This document shows, piece by piece, positions 49,184 through 57,630 of a stretch of 64,000 bases of DNA (position 1 is its first letter; each line of letters opens with the position of its first letter). The stretch covers positions 1,488,001 through 1,552,000 of the forward strand of contig NZ_CP022347.1 of NCBI RefSeq assembly GCF_002238335.1, in the 5' to 3' direction. Source of the stretch: Campylobacter avium LMG 24591 (GTDB taxonomy: Bacteria; Campylobacterota; Campylobacteria; Campylobacterales; Campylobacteraceae). The notes under the pieces were generated by a model. The model had not been told where the DNA came from. It saw nothing but the letters and a program-made list of their open reading frames with translations, and ran no database searches. A program made the translations under genes and the position numbers.

Positions 49184-50482
49184 TCAAGCCTTTAAATCAA
49201 CTTTGCCTTTATCCACCCTAAATAAATTCTGCAATAATTCTAATACATCATTTCCTTTTTTTCTTTCATTCTCTAAAAAAGTTAAAAAGAAGTTTTTAGC
49301 TATATCATCATAAGTAAAAGTTTCACTTTTACTTTCAGCTTGTATGGGGGTAAATGGTTTTTTCTCATCATTTAAATTTTTTTGAATTTTTATATTTAAA
49401 TTTCCATTACTATCTTTATCTATATTTATCTTAGCTCCATTCATAGCTTCTTTGTAAAGAGCTACAAAAGCATCGTGTCTTTGTTTAAAATCAAGATATT
49501 TTTCTTTAAATTCATCTAAGCTTATATTTGAATTTACTAAGTCTTTGTATTCATCTCTTAGACTTTGAGCTAGCTTTGTTATATCAGAGCCTAGGTTGTG
49601 AGTTTGGGAGGATTTGATGTAAAGGGCTAAGCTAAAATCATCTACCATAAAATGCCCATCCCAAGCTTCGTTTATAGATGAAATGCTTTGTAATTTATTT
49701 GCTTGCATAAAATTTGCAAAATCTTTTATTTCTTTTTTGCTTATATTTTCATCATATCCAAAAAATTTGCCCTGTATATTACTTTTACCCTCTGCGTAAA
49801 GATAAAAAGAATTTGAGTTCATAAAAGCTGTTAAAAGTCCTCCTTTGCTTATATTACCCTCCTTATCTTTATATACATTTTTATCTAACTTTGCCATAAG
49901 TTTATTAAATATACTATCTTCGTTTATATCATTAAATTTTAGTGGGTTCATCTCTACGGTTGAAAAGCTAAGATAAACACCATCTGTTGAGTTTTTATCA
50001 ACTAGAGATATATATTCATCTTTGCTATATCTTTTTGTAATGTTTAAATTTTTATCAACACTATAAGCATAAGTGAAATTTTTTAAGTATTCATTTGAAA
50101 AACTTGTTTTATCTTGCATAAGTTGTGAAAAGACCTTATAAGCATTGCCTATACTTTTTGCAAAGTCCAGTTCCTTATAAAAAGAAAGTAAATAATCAGC
50201 CTTATTTAGCTCCTCTTCCTTTTTAAATGCCAAAGCATCCTCTGCATAAATTTTAAAGTCTTTTGGAAGTCCAGCCGCTTCATTAAAATCACTTGTAAAA
50301 AAGCCTTCACTATCTACACCATATCCTAAAATTTCACTCACTGCTTCGCTTTTATCTTTGACTAAAGTTTGGTCTAAATTTGCGTTCAAAGGTAAAGTTG
50401 TATCTAAATTTAAATTTCGAATGTTTTTGTTATCTAAATTTGTATTGTATGAATTTAAGTTATTAGAGATAGCATTAAGCAC
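49184..50482 (-). CDS. Paralogous family protein, type A, copy 3
   Basis: No known family recognised. The 432-residue protein has no signal peptide. Shared blocks with the four other copies are DSEGFFTSDFNEAAGLPKDF (near 56-75), a SIGNAYKVFSQ helix near 113 and a GKFFGYDENISKKEIKDF-like middle block. The last 55 residues, from PIQAESK to KVDLKA, are nearly identical to those of the genes at 51509 and 53877. The GTG start has AAAGG upstream. A FliA-like promoter (50511-50537) precedes it. Flagellar co-regulation and export are inferred only. Confidence 0.75.
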   Translation of the reverse strand: MLNAISNNLNSYNTNLDNKNIRNLNLDTTLPLNANLDQTLVKDKSEAVSEILGYGVDSEGFFTSDFNEAAGLPKDFKIYAEDALAFKKEEELNKADYLLSFYKELDFAKSIGNAYKVFSQLMQDKTSFSNEYLKNFTYAYSVDKNLNITKRYSKDEYISLVDKNSTDGVYLSFSTVEMNPLKFNDINEDSIFNKLMAKLDKNVYKDKEGNISKGGLLTAFMNSNSFYLYAEGKSNIQGKFFGYDENISKKEIKDFANFMQANKLQSISSINEAWDGHFMVDDFSLALYIKSSQTHNLGSDITKLAQSLRDEYKDLVNSNISLDEFKEKYLDFKQRHDAFVALYKEAMNGAKINIDKDSNGNLNIKIQKNLNDEKKPFTPIQAESKSETFTYDDIAKNFFLTFLENERKKGNDVLELLQNLFRVDKGKVDLKA

Positions 50483-50510
50483 AGTTTGCCTTTGTTTAAA
50501 TTTATGACAA

Positions 50511-50537
50511 AAATCGTCAAAATTTAAAAAAGATTTA
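50511..50537 (-). promoter_or_regulatory. FliA-like promoter of type A copy 3
   Basis: Minus strand: TAAATCTT (50530-50537), 11-base spacer, GACGATTT (50511-50518). Compared with TAAAGTTT-N11-GCCGATAA, the -35 matches 6 of 8 and the -10 keeps the CGAT core. The -10 lies about 28 bases before the GTG. Confidence 0.5.
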
Positions 50538-50553
50538 GGAAATTTAGCCTTTA

Positions 50554-51246
50554 TTATCTAAGCTTTAGTAAATCCTCTAGCAAAGAATTTTTTCGCTCCT
50601 TAAATATATCCATATATCTTGAGCTGTTGTATAGATTGATTTGTTCATTTTCGATTTTTATATTGTTGCCGTTTTCGAATTTTACAGTCTTGCCATTATC
50701 AAGTGTTACTTCAGAATCAAAGGCGTATTTTTTAATCTTATCTATTTCGCTTTTTATACTTTCGTCAGAAATTCCGGCAATTTGAAAAAAATTTCGTGTT
50801 ATACCCACTAAGCCATTTAAAAGCATACTTGACAATGAAAGATTGTTGGATATATCATCAGCAGATTTTGCTATAATATTTTTATCCTTTGAATTTAAGC
50901 TTTCGCTAGAGTGCTCAAGCTCTTTTAAAGTATCATTAAAAGCATTTAAACCTACTTGATACCACTCTACTCTTATATGGGTGAGTTTGGCAGCTAACTC
51001 ACCTTTGCCCTCTTTTTTTACATTTCTTATCACTTCATCCATTTTTGATTTTATAGTATCAATGGCCTTGAAAAGCTCATCTTCGCTAACCTTGCCTAAA
51101 CTCATAAAGTCAAAATCAGCCTCTATATTGTTATTTTTATTAAGTTCTACAAGCTCCATAAACAATTCGTTGTTGTCAACGCTGGAATTTGAGCTTTTAT
51201 TTGTTTGGGTATATGTACTAGAATTTAGCGAAGTGTTTATAAACAT
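50554..51246 (-). CDS. Hypothetical protein within the paralogue cluster
   Basis: A 230-residue protein that does not share the conserved blocks of its neighbours. It has no signal peptide, begins with a Ser/Asn/Thr-rich stretch (MFINTSLNSSTYTQTNKSSN) and continues as mostly helical, Lys/Glu-rich sequence. This order, a disordered polar N-terminus before helices, is common for flagellar or type III export substrates, but that alone proves nothing. No sigma-28 box is visible upstream. Function unknown. Confidence 0.6.
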   Translation of the reverse strand: MFINTSLNSSTYTQTNKSSNSSVDNNELFMELVELNKNNNIEADFDFMSLGKVSEDELFKAIDTIKSKMDEVIRNVKKEGKGELAAKLTHIRVEWYQVGLNAFNDTLKELEHSSESLNSKDKNIIAKSADDISNNLSLSSMLLNGLVGITRNFFQIAGISDESIKSEIDKIKKYAFDSEVTLDNGKTVKFENGNNIKIENEQINLYNSSRYMDIFKERKNSLLEDLLKLR

Positions 51247-51262
51247 TTTTAATTCCCTGAAC

Positions 51263-51394
51263 TTATCTTATTTGATTATATCTGCCATTGTAAACCTGAT
51301 TTGAAACAAAATCTTTAGCTGTATTGAAAATTTTTGTAGCTAAAGGGTTTACGCATGCACCTGTTTTAACTTCTAAAAAGATAAATTCTAACAT
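51263..51394 (-). pseudogene. 43-codon frame, possible nuclease-domain remnant
   Basis: A short frame starts ATG at 51394 with no good ribosome binding site. Its FLEVKTG motif resembles the Glu-x-Lys active-site strand of restriction-like nucleases, and the rest is short helical sequence. It may be a fragment left in the gap between two family genes, or chance. The surrounding interval 51247-51508 has no other feature. Confidence 0.25.
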
Positions 51395-51508
51395 AAAGTT
51401 TAATAAAAATTAATATAAGCATTATTTTATAAAGAAAAAGTTGCTTTCTTGTGTAAAAAAAGAATTTTAAATTTCAAACCTTTAAATTTATTTTTTTACT
51501 TATATTCA

Positions 51509-52735
51509 CTAAGCCTTTAAATCAACTTTGCCTTTATCCACCCTAAATAAATTCTGCAATAATTCTAATACATCATTTCCTTTTTTTCTTTCATTTTCTA
51601 AAAAAGATAAAAAGAAATTCTTAGCTATATCATCATAAGTATAAGTTTCATTTTTACTTTCAGCTTGTATGGGGGAGAAGGAGGGTTTATCGTTTTTGTT
51701 TTCATTTACATCATCATTAGGAATTTTAGACAGTTCTTTTTCTTTAAGCTCTTTTGAAAAGTTTTGTAAAAAGTCTTCATACTCTTTTTTAAATTTCACA
51801 TACTCATCTTTAAATTCATCTAAGCTAAGATTTGAGTTTAAAAGCTCTTTATATCTTTGCAAGAACTTAGCTGCGTCTTTTTGTGAGCTTAGATTATGCT
51901 CTTTGCTTAGGGCTAAATTTAGGCTTAAGCCTATTATATCTATGCCGCTGCTGTAAGAGCTTGTGCTAGAGTTGAAATTTATCTTGTTTGCATTCATAAA
52001 GTTAGAAAAACCCTCTAAGTCTTTTTTGCTTATATCTTTGTCAAGTCCGTTAATTTTGCCAAGCGTGGTAGTTTCACCCTCTACAAAAGGAGAATTTATA
52101 AGTTTATAAGCAAGAGCTATAAATACTCCTGCCTTTGATATATCGCCCTTTTTGTTTGTGTAAGCACTAAGATCTAAAGTTGTATGGCTAAATAATATAT
52201 CATTTTTGCTTGTTTCATTTAGGATAACAAGTTTTGTGCCTTTTTCTGCTATATAATCCCCCATACCCTGCCATTCTTTAAAATCGTAGCCCTTTATGAA
52301 ATTTAAATTTGTTTCATCGTATATAAAAGCTGCTGGAAAGGAGGCTAAGTCATCTTTTGTATAAAAAGTAAAATTATTTTTAGGAGCTATTTGAGTGAAA
52401 AGATTATAGATATTTTTAAGGCTTTTTGTTATATCAACAGAGCTAAAAGCCTTTAAATCAGAGCTAGAAAAACTATCTAGCAAATTTTCTATATCCTTTG
52501 CATAAATTTTAAAGTCTTTTGGAATTGCTGCCGCCTCATTAAAATCAGCTGTAAAAAAGCCCTCACTATCTACACCATATCCTAGAATTTCACTTACAGC
52601 TTGGCTTTTGTCTTTGACTAGCTCATCTAAGCTTTCGTTAGATGAGCTTAATTTTTGAAGCGTTTTTCCAAGCTCATTTAGGTGCTGTAATGTTTGATTA
52701 TGAGATAAAGAAGCAATACTTAAGTTCTTAATCAT
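51509..52735 (-). CDS. Paralogous family protein, type A, copy 2
   Basis: The 408-residue protein shares its first 70 residues almost exactly with the gene at 53877, and its last 55 with those at 49184 and 53877. The middle (about 75-340) is diverged, keeping only scattered blocks such as SVDITKSLKNIYNLFTQ and GETTTLGKINGLDKDISKKD. No signal peptide or membrane segment. An exact FliA-type -35 and a near-consensus -10 lie just upstream. It is the second gene of the second cassette (B then A). Function unknown; secretion by the flagellar route is a hypothesis. Confidence 0.75.
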   Translation of the reverse strand: MIKNLSIASLSHNQTLQHLNELGKTLQKLSSSNESLDELVKDKSQAVSEILGYGVDSEGFFTADFNEAAAIPKDFKIYAKDIENLLDSFSSSDLKAFSSVDITKSLKNIYNLFTQIAPKNNFTFYTKDDLASFPAAFIYDETNLNFIKGYDFKEWQGMGDYIAEKGTKLVILNETSKNDILFSHTTLDLSAYTNKKGDISKAGVFIALAYKLINSPFVEGETTTLGKINGLDKDISKKDLEGFSNFMNANKINFNSSTSSYSSGIDIIGLSLNLALSKEHNLSSQKDAAKFLQRYKELLNSNLSLDEFKDEYVKFKKEYEDFLQNFSKELKEKELSKIPNDDVNENKNDKPSFSPIQAESKNETYTYDDIAKNFFLSFLENERKKGNDVLELLQNLFRVDKGKVDLKA

Positions 52736-52875
52736 AGTTTATCCTTCTTACCCCTTGTAAATCGCCAAATTTAGATAAAACTTTAAAGAATTTGCTTTTT
52801 TTAAATTGTGTTTTGTGTTGTAAAAAAATAAATTCTAAACCATTAAATCAAGCTCATGCCACCTTTTTGCATTTT
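52525..52875. repeat. Cassette-junction direct repeat, copy 1
   Basis: About 350 bases nearly identical to 54771-55119, in the same orientation. Each copy spans the 3' end of a type B gene, the FliA promoter and the first 70 codons of a type A gene. Differences are a handful of substitutions and one indel in an A-run. This is the footprint of a tandem duplication or of gene conversion. Confidence 0.9.
52759..52785 (-). promoter_or_regulatory. FliA-type promoter of type A copy 2
   Basis: Minus strand: TAAAGTTT (52778-52785), 11-base spacer, GGCGATTT (52759-52766). The -35 equals the E. coli FliA consensus and the CGATTT core fits the Campylobacter sigma-28 form. About 23 bases to the ATG. Confidence 0.75.
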
Positions 52876-53827
52876 GTTTGCTTTTTTCTAAGACTTCATC
52901 TACGCTTTTAAATAAAAGCTCGGTAATTTCTTTAGAATATTTAAATGCTTCATCTATATCGTCTAAGTTTTCTTTTCTCCATTTAAGCAAATCATTAGAA
53001 AACTCCTTTAGACTCGTTTTATTCATAATCTCATCATCAAAAGGAAAGCCCTCTAAACCTAAAATTTTATTTGAAAGTTTTTGCAAGTCATCAGGATTGA
53101 CATCTTTATCAAGTCCTCTAATTTTACCATAAATGGTGGTTTCGCCAACAACTAAGTCATTATAAGCATAATTTCTAGCTAAAAAAGACATAAGTAATCC
53201 CGCCTTTGATACGGAGCCGTCATCGTTTATATATTTATCAAAATCTATACCCTTATCTTTATGCCATAGCCAATTATTCGTGCTTAGCAAAGACTTATCA
53301 ATGGGCAAAATCTCATCATCTAAAGCCTCATAAAAAGTAGGATATATCATATCTGTAGCACTTAGATCATCTTTAAATCCAACTTTTTCTTCTACTCTTT
53401 GCAAGGCTTCTTCATAGCTAAATGTTTTTGTAAGTTTGCCCTGAGAATTTAAGATAAAATGGCTTGGCAAATGCTTTAAATCATCCTTGCTAAAAGTTTC
53501 CTTACTAGATAAAAGCTCACTTGAATTTAAAATTTGTGAAAATACCTTGTAGGCATTACCAACTGTCTTTGCTATATCTATACTTTCATAGCTTTTAAAT
53601 GGGAATGGATGTGTTAATTCCGAAACAAAGTTTTTAAGACTATTTGAGTGAATTTTTATATCAGTAGGAATATTTGCAGCCTTGTTAAATTCAGCTGTAA
53701 AATATCCTTCTTTATCAACCTTATAACCTAATACTTCGTTTGTATTGTTTATAGCATAACTTTTTGTATTTATTTTATTAGATATATAATAATTATTATG
53801 TTGATTTGCTACATTTTTTATATACAT
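52835..53827 (-). CDS. Paralogous family protein, type B, copy 2
   Basis: This 330-residue protein has the family core, VDKEGYFTAEFNKAANIPTD (near 38-57), SIDIAKTVGNAYKVFSQIL (near 79-97) and VVGETTIYGKIRGLDKDV (near 232-249), but ends NAKRWHELDLMV, matching the gene at 55079 rather than the type A tail. No signal peptide. It begins 50 bases after the type A gene at 53877 and shows no sigma-28 box, so it is probably read from that promoter. Function unknown. Confidence 0.75.
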   Translation of the reverse strand: MYIKNVANQHNNYYISNKINTKSYAINNTNEVLGYKVDKEGYFTAEFNKAANIPTDIKIHSNSLKNFVSELTHPFPFKSYESIDIAKTVGNAYKVFSQILNSSELLSSKETFSKDDLKHLPSHFILNSQGKLTKTFSYEEALQRVEEKVGFKDDLSATDMIYPTFYEALDDEILPIDKSLLSTNNWLWHKDKGIDFDKYINDDGSVSKAGLLMSFLARNYAYNDLVVGETTIYGKIRGLDKDVNPDDLQKLSNKILGLEGFPFDDEIMNKTSLKEFSNDLLKWRKENLDDIDEAFKYSKEITELLFKSVDEVLEKSKQNAKRWHELDLMV

Positions 53828-53876
53828 AAAATATCCTTAACTTTCTTATACCTTTAGAGCATATTTTACAATCTTT

Positions 53877-54980
53877 TCACACTTTAAAATCTATCTTACT
53901 CTTATCTACCTTAAATAAATTCTGTAATAATTCTAATACATCAGTCCCCTTTTTTCTTTCATTTTCTAAAAAAGTTAAAAAGAAATTCTTAGCTATATCA
54001 TCGTAAGTAAAAGTTTCACTTTTGCTTTCAGCTTGTATGGGGGTGAAGGGGTTTGGTTTTTTGGAGGTTGAGTCGGTATTTTGTGTTTTTTTAGGTTGTG
54101 TATGGTTTTGCTCCAAAGTATTTTCTTTTAACCAAATTTCAGTTGCTTTTTTAAACTCATCTATATTTGTGTGTTTTTTTAATAAATCATAAAATTCCAG
54201 ACTCTTTTTTAACAAATCGTCTATACTATCCCCACCACCTTTTAATATAAAGCCAGAGTTTTCTTTAAAAACAAAGTTATTTAAATTTTCTATATCATCT
54301 AAGTTCATATTTTTATCATAGCCATTAAGTTTTCCTAATATGCTAACTTCTCCTTCTATCAAGAAAGATTTATCTTCAAGAAAAGCCATAAAAACTTCAG
54401 CTTTTGAAACGATATTGTTCTTGTAGTTTAAATTTGTTTCAGGCGATGAAAACAACAAGGACGTGTAAGTAGGATTTTGATAAATTTTAAGATTAGTTTC
54501 AAGATTCAATGCTTCATCATACTCATTTTGATTATAATGCAATTTGTTTATATTAAAAGTAGTTTTGTCGTAAGTAAAAGCCAAAGGAAGATTAGCAATA
54601 TCGTTTTTTGTAAAATAATTAACATTTTTATCATCTACTAAAGCAGAAAAAACCTTATAAGCATTTTGCATACTCTTTGCTATGTCTATACTTAGAAACA
54701 GCCCGCTCTGCTCGTAAGTTTTTATTATACTTTCAACAGATTTATACTCTATCCTATAATCCTTAGGAAGTCCTGCCGCTTCATTAAAATCACTTGTAAA
54801 AAAGCCTTCACTATCTACACCATATCCTAGAATTTCACTTACAGCTTGGCTTTTGTCTTTAACTAGCTCATCTAAGCTTTCGTTAGATGAGCTTAATTTT
54901 TGAAGCGTTTTTCCAAGCTCATTTAGGTGTTGTAATGTTTGATTATGAGATAAAGAAGCAATACTTAAGTTCTTAATCAT
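53877..54980 (-). CDS. Paralogous family protein, type A, copy 1
   Basis: A 367-residue member with the type A N-terminus (residues 1-70) shared with copy 2, and the type A tail from PIQAESK to KIDFKV, slightly diverged. The middle is shorter than in the other copies and has LSIDIAKSMQNAYKVFSALV and EGEVSILGKLNGYDKNMNLD. The segment before the tail is Lys/Gln/Ser/Pro-rich and probably a linker. The FliA-type promoter at 55004-55030 is the best in the window. Function unknown. Confidence 0.75.
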   Translation of the reverse strand: MIKNLSIASLSHNQTLQHLNELGKTLQKLSSSNESLDELVKDKSQAVSEILGYGVDSEGFFTSDFNEAAGLPKDYRIEYKSVESIIKTYEQSGLFLSIDIAKSMQNAYKVFSALVDDKNVNYFTKNDIANLPLAFTYDKTTFNINKLHYNQNEYDEALNLETNLKIYQNPTYTSLLFSSPETNLNYKNNIVSKAEVFMAFLEDKSFLIEGEVSILGKLNGYDKNMNLDDIENLNNFVFKENSGFILKGGGDSIDDLLKKSLEFYDLLKKHTNIDEFKKATEIWLKENTLEQNHTQPKKTQNTDSTSKKPNPFTPIQAESKSETFTYDDIAKNFFLTFLENERKKGTDVLELLQNLFKVDKSKIDFKV

Positions 54981-55119
54981 AATTTATCCTTTTTACCCCT
55001 TGTAAATCGCCAAATTTAGATAAAACTTTAAAGAATTTGCTTTTTTTAAATTGTGTTTTGTGTTGTAAAAAATAAATTCTAAACTCTTAAATCAAGCTCA
55101 TGCCACCTTTTTGCATTTT
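54771..55119. repeat. Cassette-junction direct repeat, copy 2
   Basis: Partner of the repeat at 52525-52875. The copies lie about 2.24 kb apart, the length of one type B plus type A gene pair, so recombination between them would delete or duplicate one whole cassette. Confidence 0.9.
55004..55030 (-). promoter_or_regulatory. FliA-type promoter of type A copy 1
   Basis: Minus strand: TAAAGTTT (55023-55030), exactly 11 bases, GGCGATTT (55004-55011). AAAGGATAAATT precedes the ATG at 54980. Confidence 0.75.
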
Positions 55120-56065
55120 CTTCTATCTGCTTTCTCATCTTTTTAAATTCCTCATCGAAAAATTCTTGTATGGATTTAAGTTTTTTATTATCTCTTATAT
55201 CATCTTTTGAGTTTTCTTGTTTCAGCCTTGAAATTTCATTTAAAAATTCTTTTTCATCGCTTAAGCTCATTATGTTTGGCTTTAAAATGGCAGGGTTTAA
55301 AAAGGGCTGTGAGGCTGTTTTATACAGACTTTCTCTTTGCTCTAAGCTTTCATCACCAAAACCCATAATCTTTCCCCATATAGTCGTTTCGCCCTCTAAA
55401 AAGCTCTGTGAATGAGAGTGCAAAAAGGCTGTTAAAACACCGGCTATATTTATATTTCCATCTTTTTGATATATGCTATAGCCTCTATCAAAGTTAAAAT
55501 TCATCTGCTCTAGCTTAGAATTTAAGATATTTCTATCATAAGGTCTTATTTGTTCTGCTGATGAATTTGGACTTATAAACATAGAAGCTATTATAAAATT
55601 TTGCTTAACATTTACTTGCTTAGATGAATATTCTTTAAAATCATACAAAGAATCGAGCTCTAAAGAATTTTCATTAAAGCTTATAGCTTCTGGAAATTTA
55701 GCAATTTCTTCTTCGCTAAAACTTCTAAGCTCACTCATACCCAGCTTATCAAGCACTTGAGATAAAACATTATAAGCATTTCCAAAGCTTTTAGCCACAT
55801 CGATCGAGCTAAAAACAGGTGCTATTATATTAAACCTTTTAAGCCCAGCTTCAGCTACACTTAGAGCGGTGTTATAATGAATTTTTATATCTTTTGGTAT
55901 ATTTGCAAGTTTATTAAAATCCTCGCCCAAAAAGCCGTCTTTATCCACAGAAAAGCTTTCAAGGCTTTTTACAGCCTTGTTTTTGTAGGATAAATTTTCC
56001 TCTCTTAAAGAAGCTTCATAAGATTTTTGTGAGCTGTTAAAATGTAGTTTAACTGTATCTATCAA
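55079..56065 (-). CDS. Paralogous family protein, type B, copy 1
   Basis: The 328-residue protein has the family core in diverged form: VDKDGFLGEDFNKLANIPKD (near 40-59), SIDVAKSFGNAYNVLSQVL near 92 and EGETTIWGKIMGFGDES near 223, ending NAKRWHELDLRV. The start is a TTG at 56065, one base after the stop of the Gly-Gly secreted protein gene, with no other start available; translation by coupling is likely. This links the family to the secretion-like locus upstream. No signal peptide; function unknown. Confidence 0.72.
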   Translation of the reverse strand: MIDTVKLHFNSSQKSYEASLREENLSYKNKAVKSLESFSVDKDGFLGEDFNKLANIPKDIKIHYNTALSVAEAGLKRFNIIAPVFSSIDVAKSFGNAYNVLSQVLDKLGMSELRSFSEEEIAKFPEAISFNENSLELDSLYDFKEYSSKQVNVKQNFIIASMFISPNSSAEQIRPYDRNILNSKLEQMNFNFDRGYSIYQKDGNINIAGVLTAFLHSHSQSFLEGETTIWGKIMGFGDESLEQRESLYKTASQPFLNPAILKPNIMSLSDEKEFLNEISRLKQENSKDDIRDNKKLKSIQEFFDEEFKKMRKQIEENAKRWHELDLRV

Positions 56066-56066
56066 A

Positions 56067-56657
56067 CTAAAAACCCATCAAATTTTTTAAATCTTTTTCA
56101 TAAGCTCCTTTCATATCTCTTATCATAGAGCTATAAGCGTTAGCATTTCTTAATTTATAAACTTGTCCTAGCGAGTTTATGCCTACGACATAAGCCGATG
56201 TTTTATAGCTTATTTGTGGTATAGCAAAAGGATTTGCAAAACTTATAGTCCTAGTTACAGAAAAACTCAAGGTTTCATTTTGTTGCCATTTGGCCTCTCT
56301 TGAAAATTCTTTAAATCTATCTTTGCTTACTATAGAGTGTGTTTTTGTTGCATTGTCTATATAGCAGCTTGTTTTTCCCAAGGCACATATGCCACCATCA
56401 AGTTCACCAGCTCCAAATAAAGCTACAACAGCGTATTCTTTTACTGATAAATAAGAATTTGAATAATTTTGAAAGCTTACAGCCTGAACCACATACCCAC
56501 CTTTAACTTGTTTTTTCTCATCTAAACTTAATACCTTTACACCGGGTGAATTATCGCTTAGCTTACCATTAGTAAGTTCTGCTAGCAAATCAGTAGCAAA
56601 GGATAAAGTGCTAATACAAACTAATGCACCAAAGGCAACAAACAATTTTTTAAACAT
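56067..56657 (-). CDS. Sec-secreted protein with double-glycine leader motif
   Basis: The 196-residue protein has a Sec signal peptide (1-21, ending LSFA) and then a second leader ending LSLDEKKQVKGG at residue 54. Counting back from the cut, Leu -12, Ser -11, Glu -8, Val -4 and Gly-Gly -2/-1 fit the double-glycine leader consensus of C39 peptidase substrates; only -7 (Lys, not Leu) departs. The remaining 142 residues are beta-rich with two Cys (near 91 and 97) that could pair. A C39-like peptidase is encoded divergently. AAGGAG and TATAAT (56694-56699) give strong expression signals. Function unknown. Confidence 0.75.
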   Translation of the reverse strand: MFKKLFVAFGALVCISTLSFATDLLAELTNGKLSDNSPGVKVLSLDEKKQVKGGYVVQAVSFQNYSNSYLSVKEYAVVALFGAGELDGGICALGKTSCYIDNATKTHSIVSKDRFKEFSREAKWQQNETLSFSVTRTISFANPFAIPQISYKTSAYVVGINSLGQVYKLRNANAYSSMIRDMKGAYEKDLKNLMGF

Positions 56658-56772
56658 TTTTAACTCCTTTTGAGAAATTTAATTTATATATGAATTATAA
56701 CATAGTATTTAAAAATTTTTTGATAGAATTTGTAAGTTAAATTTACATCTTGTGTAAAAAAGGAAAAATTTT
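56658..56772. promoter_or_regulatory. Divergent promoter region of the Gly-Gly locus
   Basis: Leftward: TATAAT (56694-56699), about 37 bases before the ATG at 56657, with AAAGGAG. Rightward: TAGAAT (56724-56729) and AAGGA before a TTG start at 56773. Both look like sigma-70 boxes, unlike the sigma-28 promoters of the paralogues. A shared control region for substrate and processing genes is inferred. Confidence 0.5.
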
Positions 56773-57630
56773 TTGAAAAAAATTTCACTCTTTTTCTTTC
56801 TTTTTCTAAGTTTAAAGCTTTTTGCAAGCGATGAGCTAAGTATAGATAGTCTTTTTAAAAAGCAAATTGGGCTTAGAAGTATCACAAGTTTTTCTTTACT
56901 TAGCACAGGAAATGAAAACTCATACTATCTTTACCCAAATATCACAGTAGGAGGTGATCCTACTATATGGAATGATACTAAGCAAGGTTTTTTAAGTCAA
57001 AGCTTTATATACACCTTACACCCTAAATTTGATATTTTAATATCAGCAAGTGGAAGTTATGCTAGACGCGAATACACAAATTTTTTCACAAATGAATTTG
57101 AAGCTAAAGAAAGGATAGGCTTTGATTCTTTATGGCTTGGTTTTATATATACAGGAGATAGCTTTTATGATTTTGTGCCACAAATAAGTTTTCAAAGTGC
57201 TGTGGTGCAAAGAGAAAAGGTGATAAATCAAACAAAGAATTTTTACATAAAATCTCAAAGCATTCAGCTAAGTGTAAGATCATATAGCGATCCGGTAGTA
57301 TTTAGCTTATACACCGGCTTTGGCTACAATGCACCTAGAAAATTTGATTTGCTAGAGGTAGAATACGGGCATAGTATATATTTTGGCGGGGATTTATCTA
57401 TCATATTAAGTCCAAAGATAAGCCTTGATTTAGGAGCTGAACAGAGGTTTCAAACTATGCAAAAGATAAATGGCTACCAAAATTCAGAGCTAAGATCCAT
57501 ACCAACGCTTAGTTTAGGCTCTACTTATAGTATAGATAGTGATACAGCCATAGCTTTAAATGCAAATTTTGGAGGAAGTTCAGCTGCTCCTGATAGTATC
57601 TTTGGACTTAGTATATGGAAAAAATTCTAA
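56773..57630 (+). CDS. Outer-membrane beta-barrel protein of the Gly-Gly locus
   Basis: The 285-residue product has a signal peptide (1-18, ending LKLFA) and then alternating amphipathic strands rich in Tyr, Phe and Ser, ending in KKF with a terminal Phe as expected for BAM-inserted barrels. There is no plug or POTRA domain. The start is TTG with AAGGA nine bases upstream. It overlaps the C39-like peptidase gene by 16 bases, so the two are one operon. A pore for the divergent secreted protein is the natural guess, by analogy with FapF; sequence similarity to FapF is not evident. Confidence 0.72.
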   Translation: MKKISLFFFLFLSLKLFASDELSIDSLFKKQIGLRSITSFSLLSTGNENSYYLYPNITVGGDPTIWNDTKQGFLSQSFIYTLHPKFDILISASGSYARREYTNFFTNEFEAKERIGFDSLWLGFIYTGDSFYDFVPQISFQSAVVQREKVINQTKNFYIKSQSIQLSVRSYSDPVVFSLYTGFGYNAPRKFDLLEVEYGHSIYFGGDLSIILSPKISLDLGAEQRFQTMQKINGYQNSELRSIPTLSLGSTYSIDSDTAIALNANFGGSSAAPDSIFGLSIWKKF

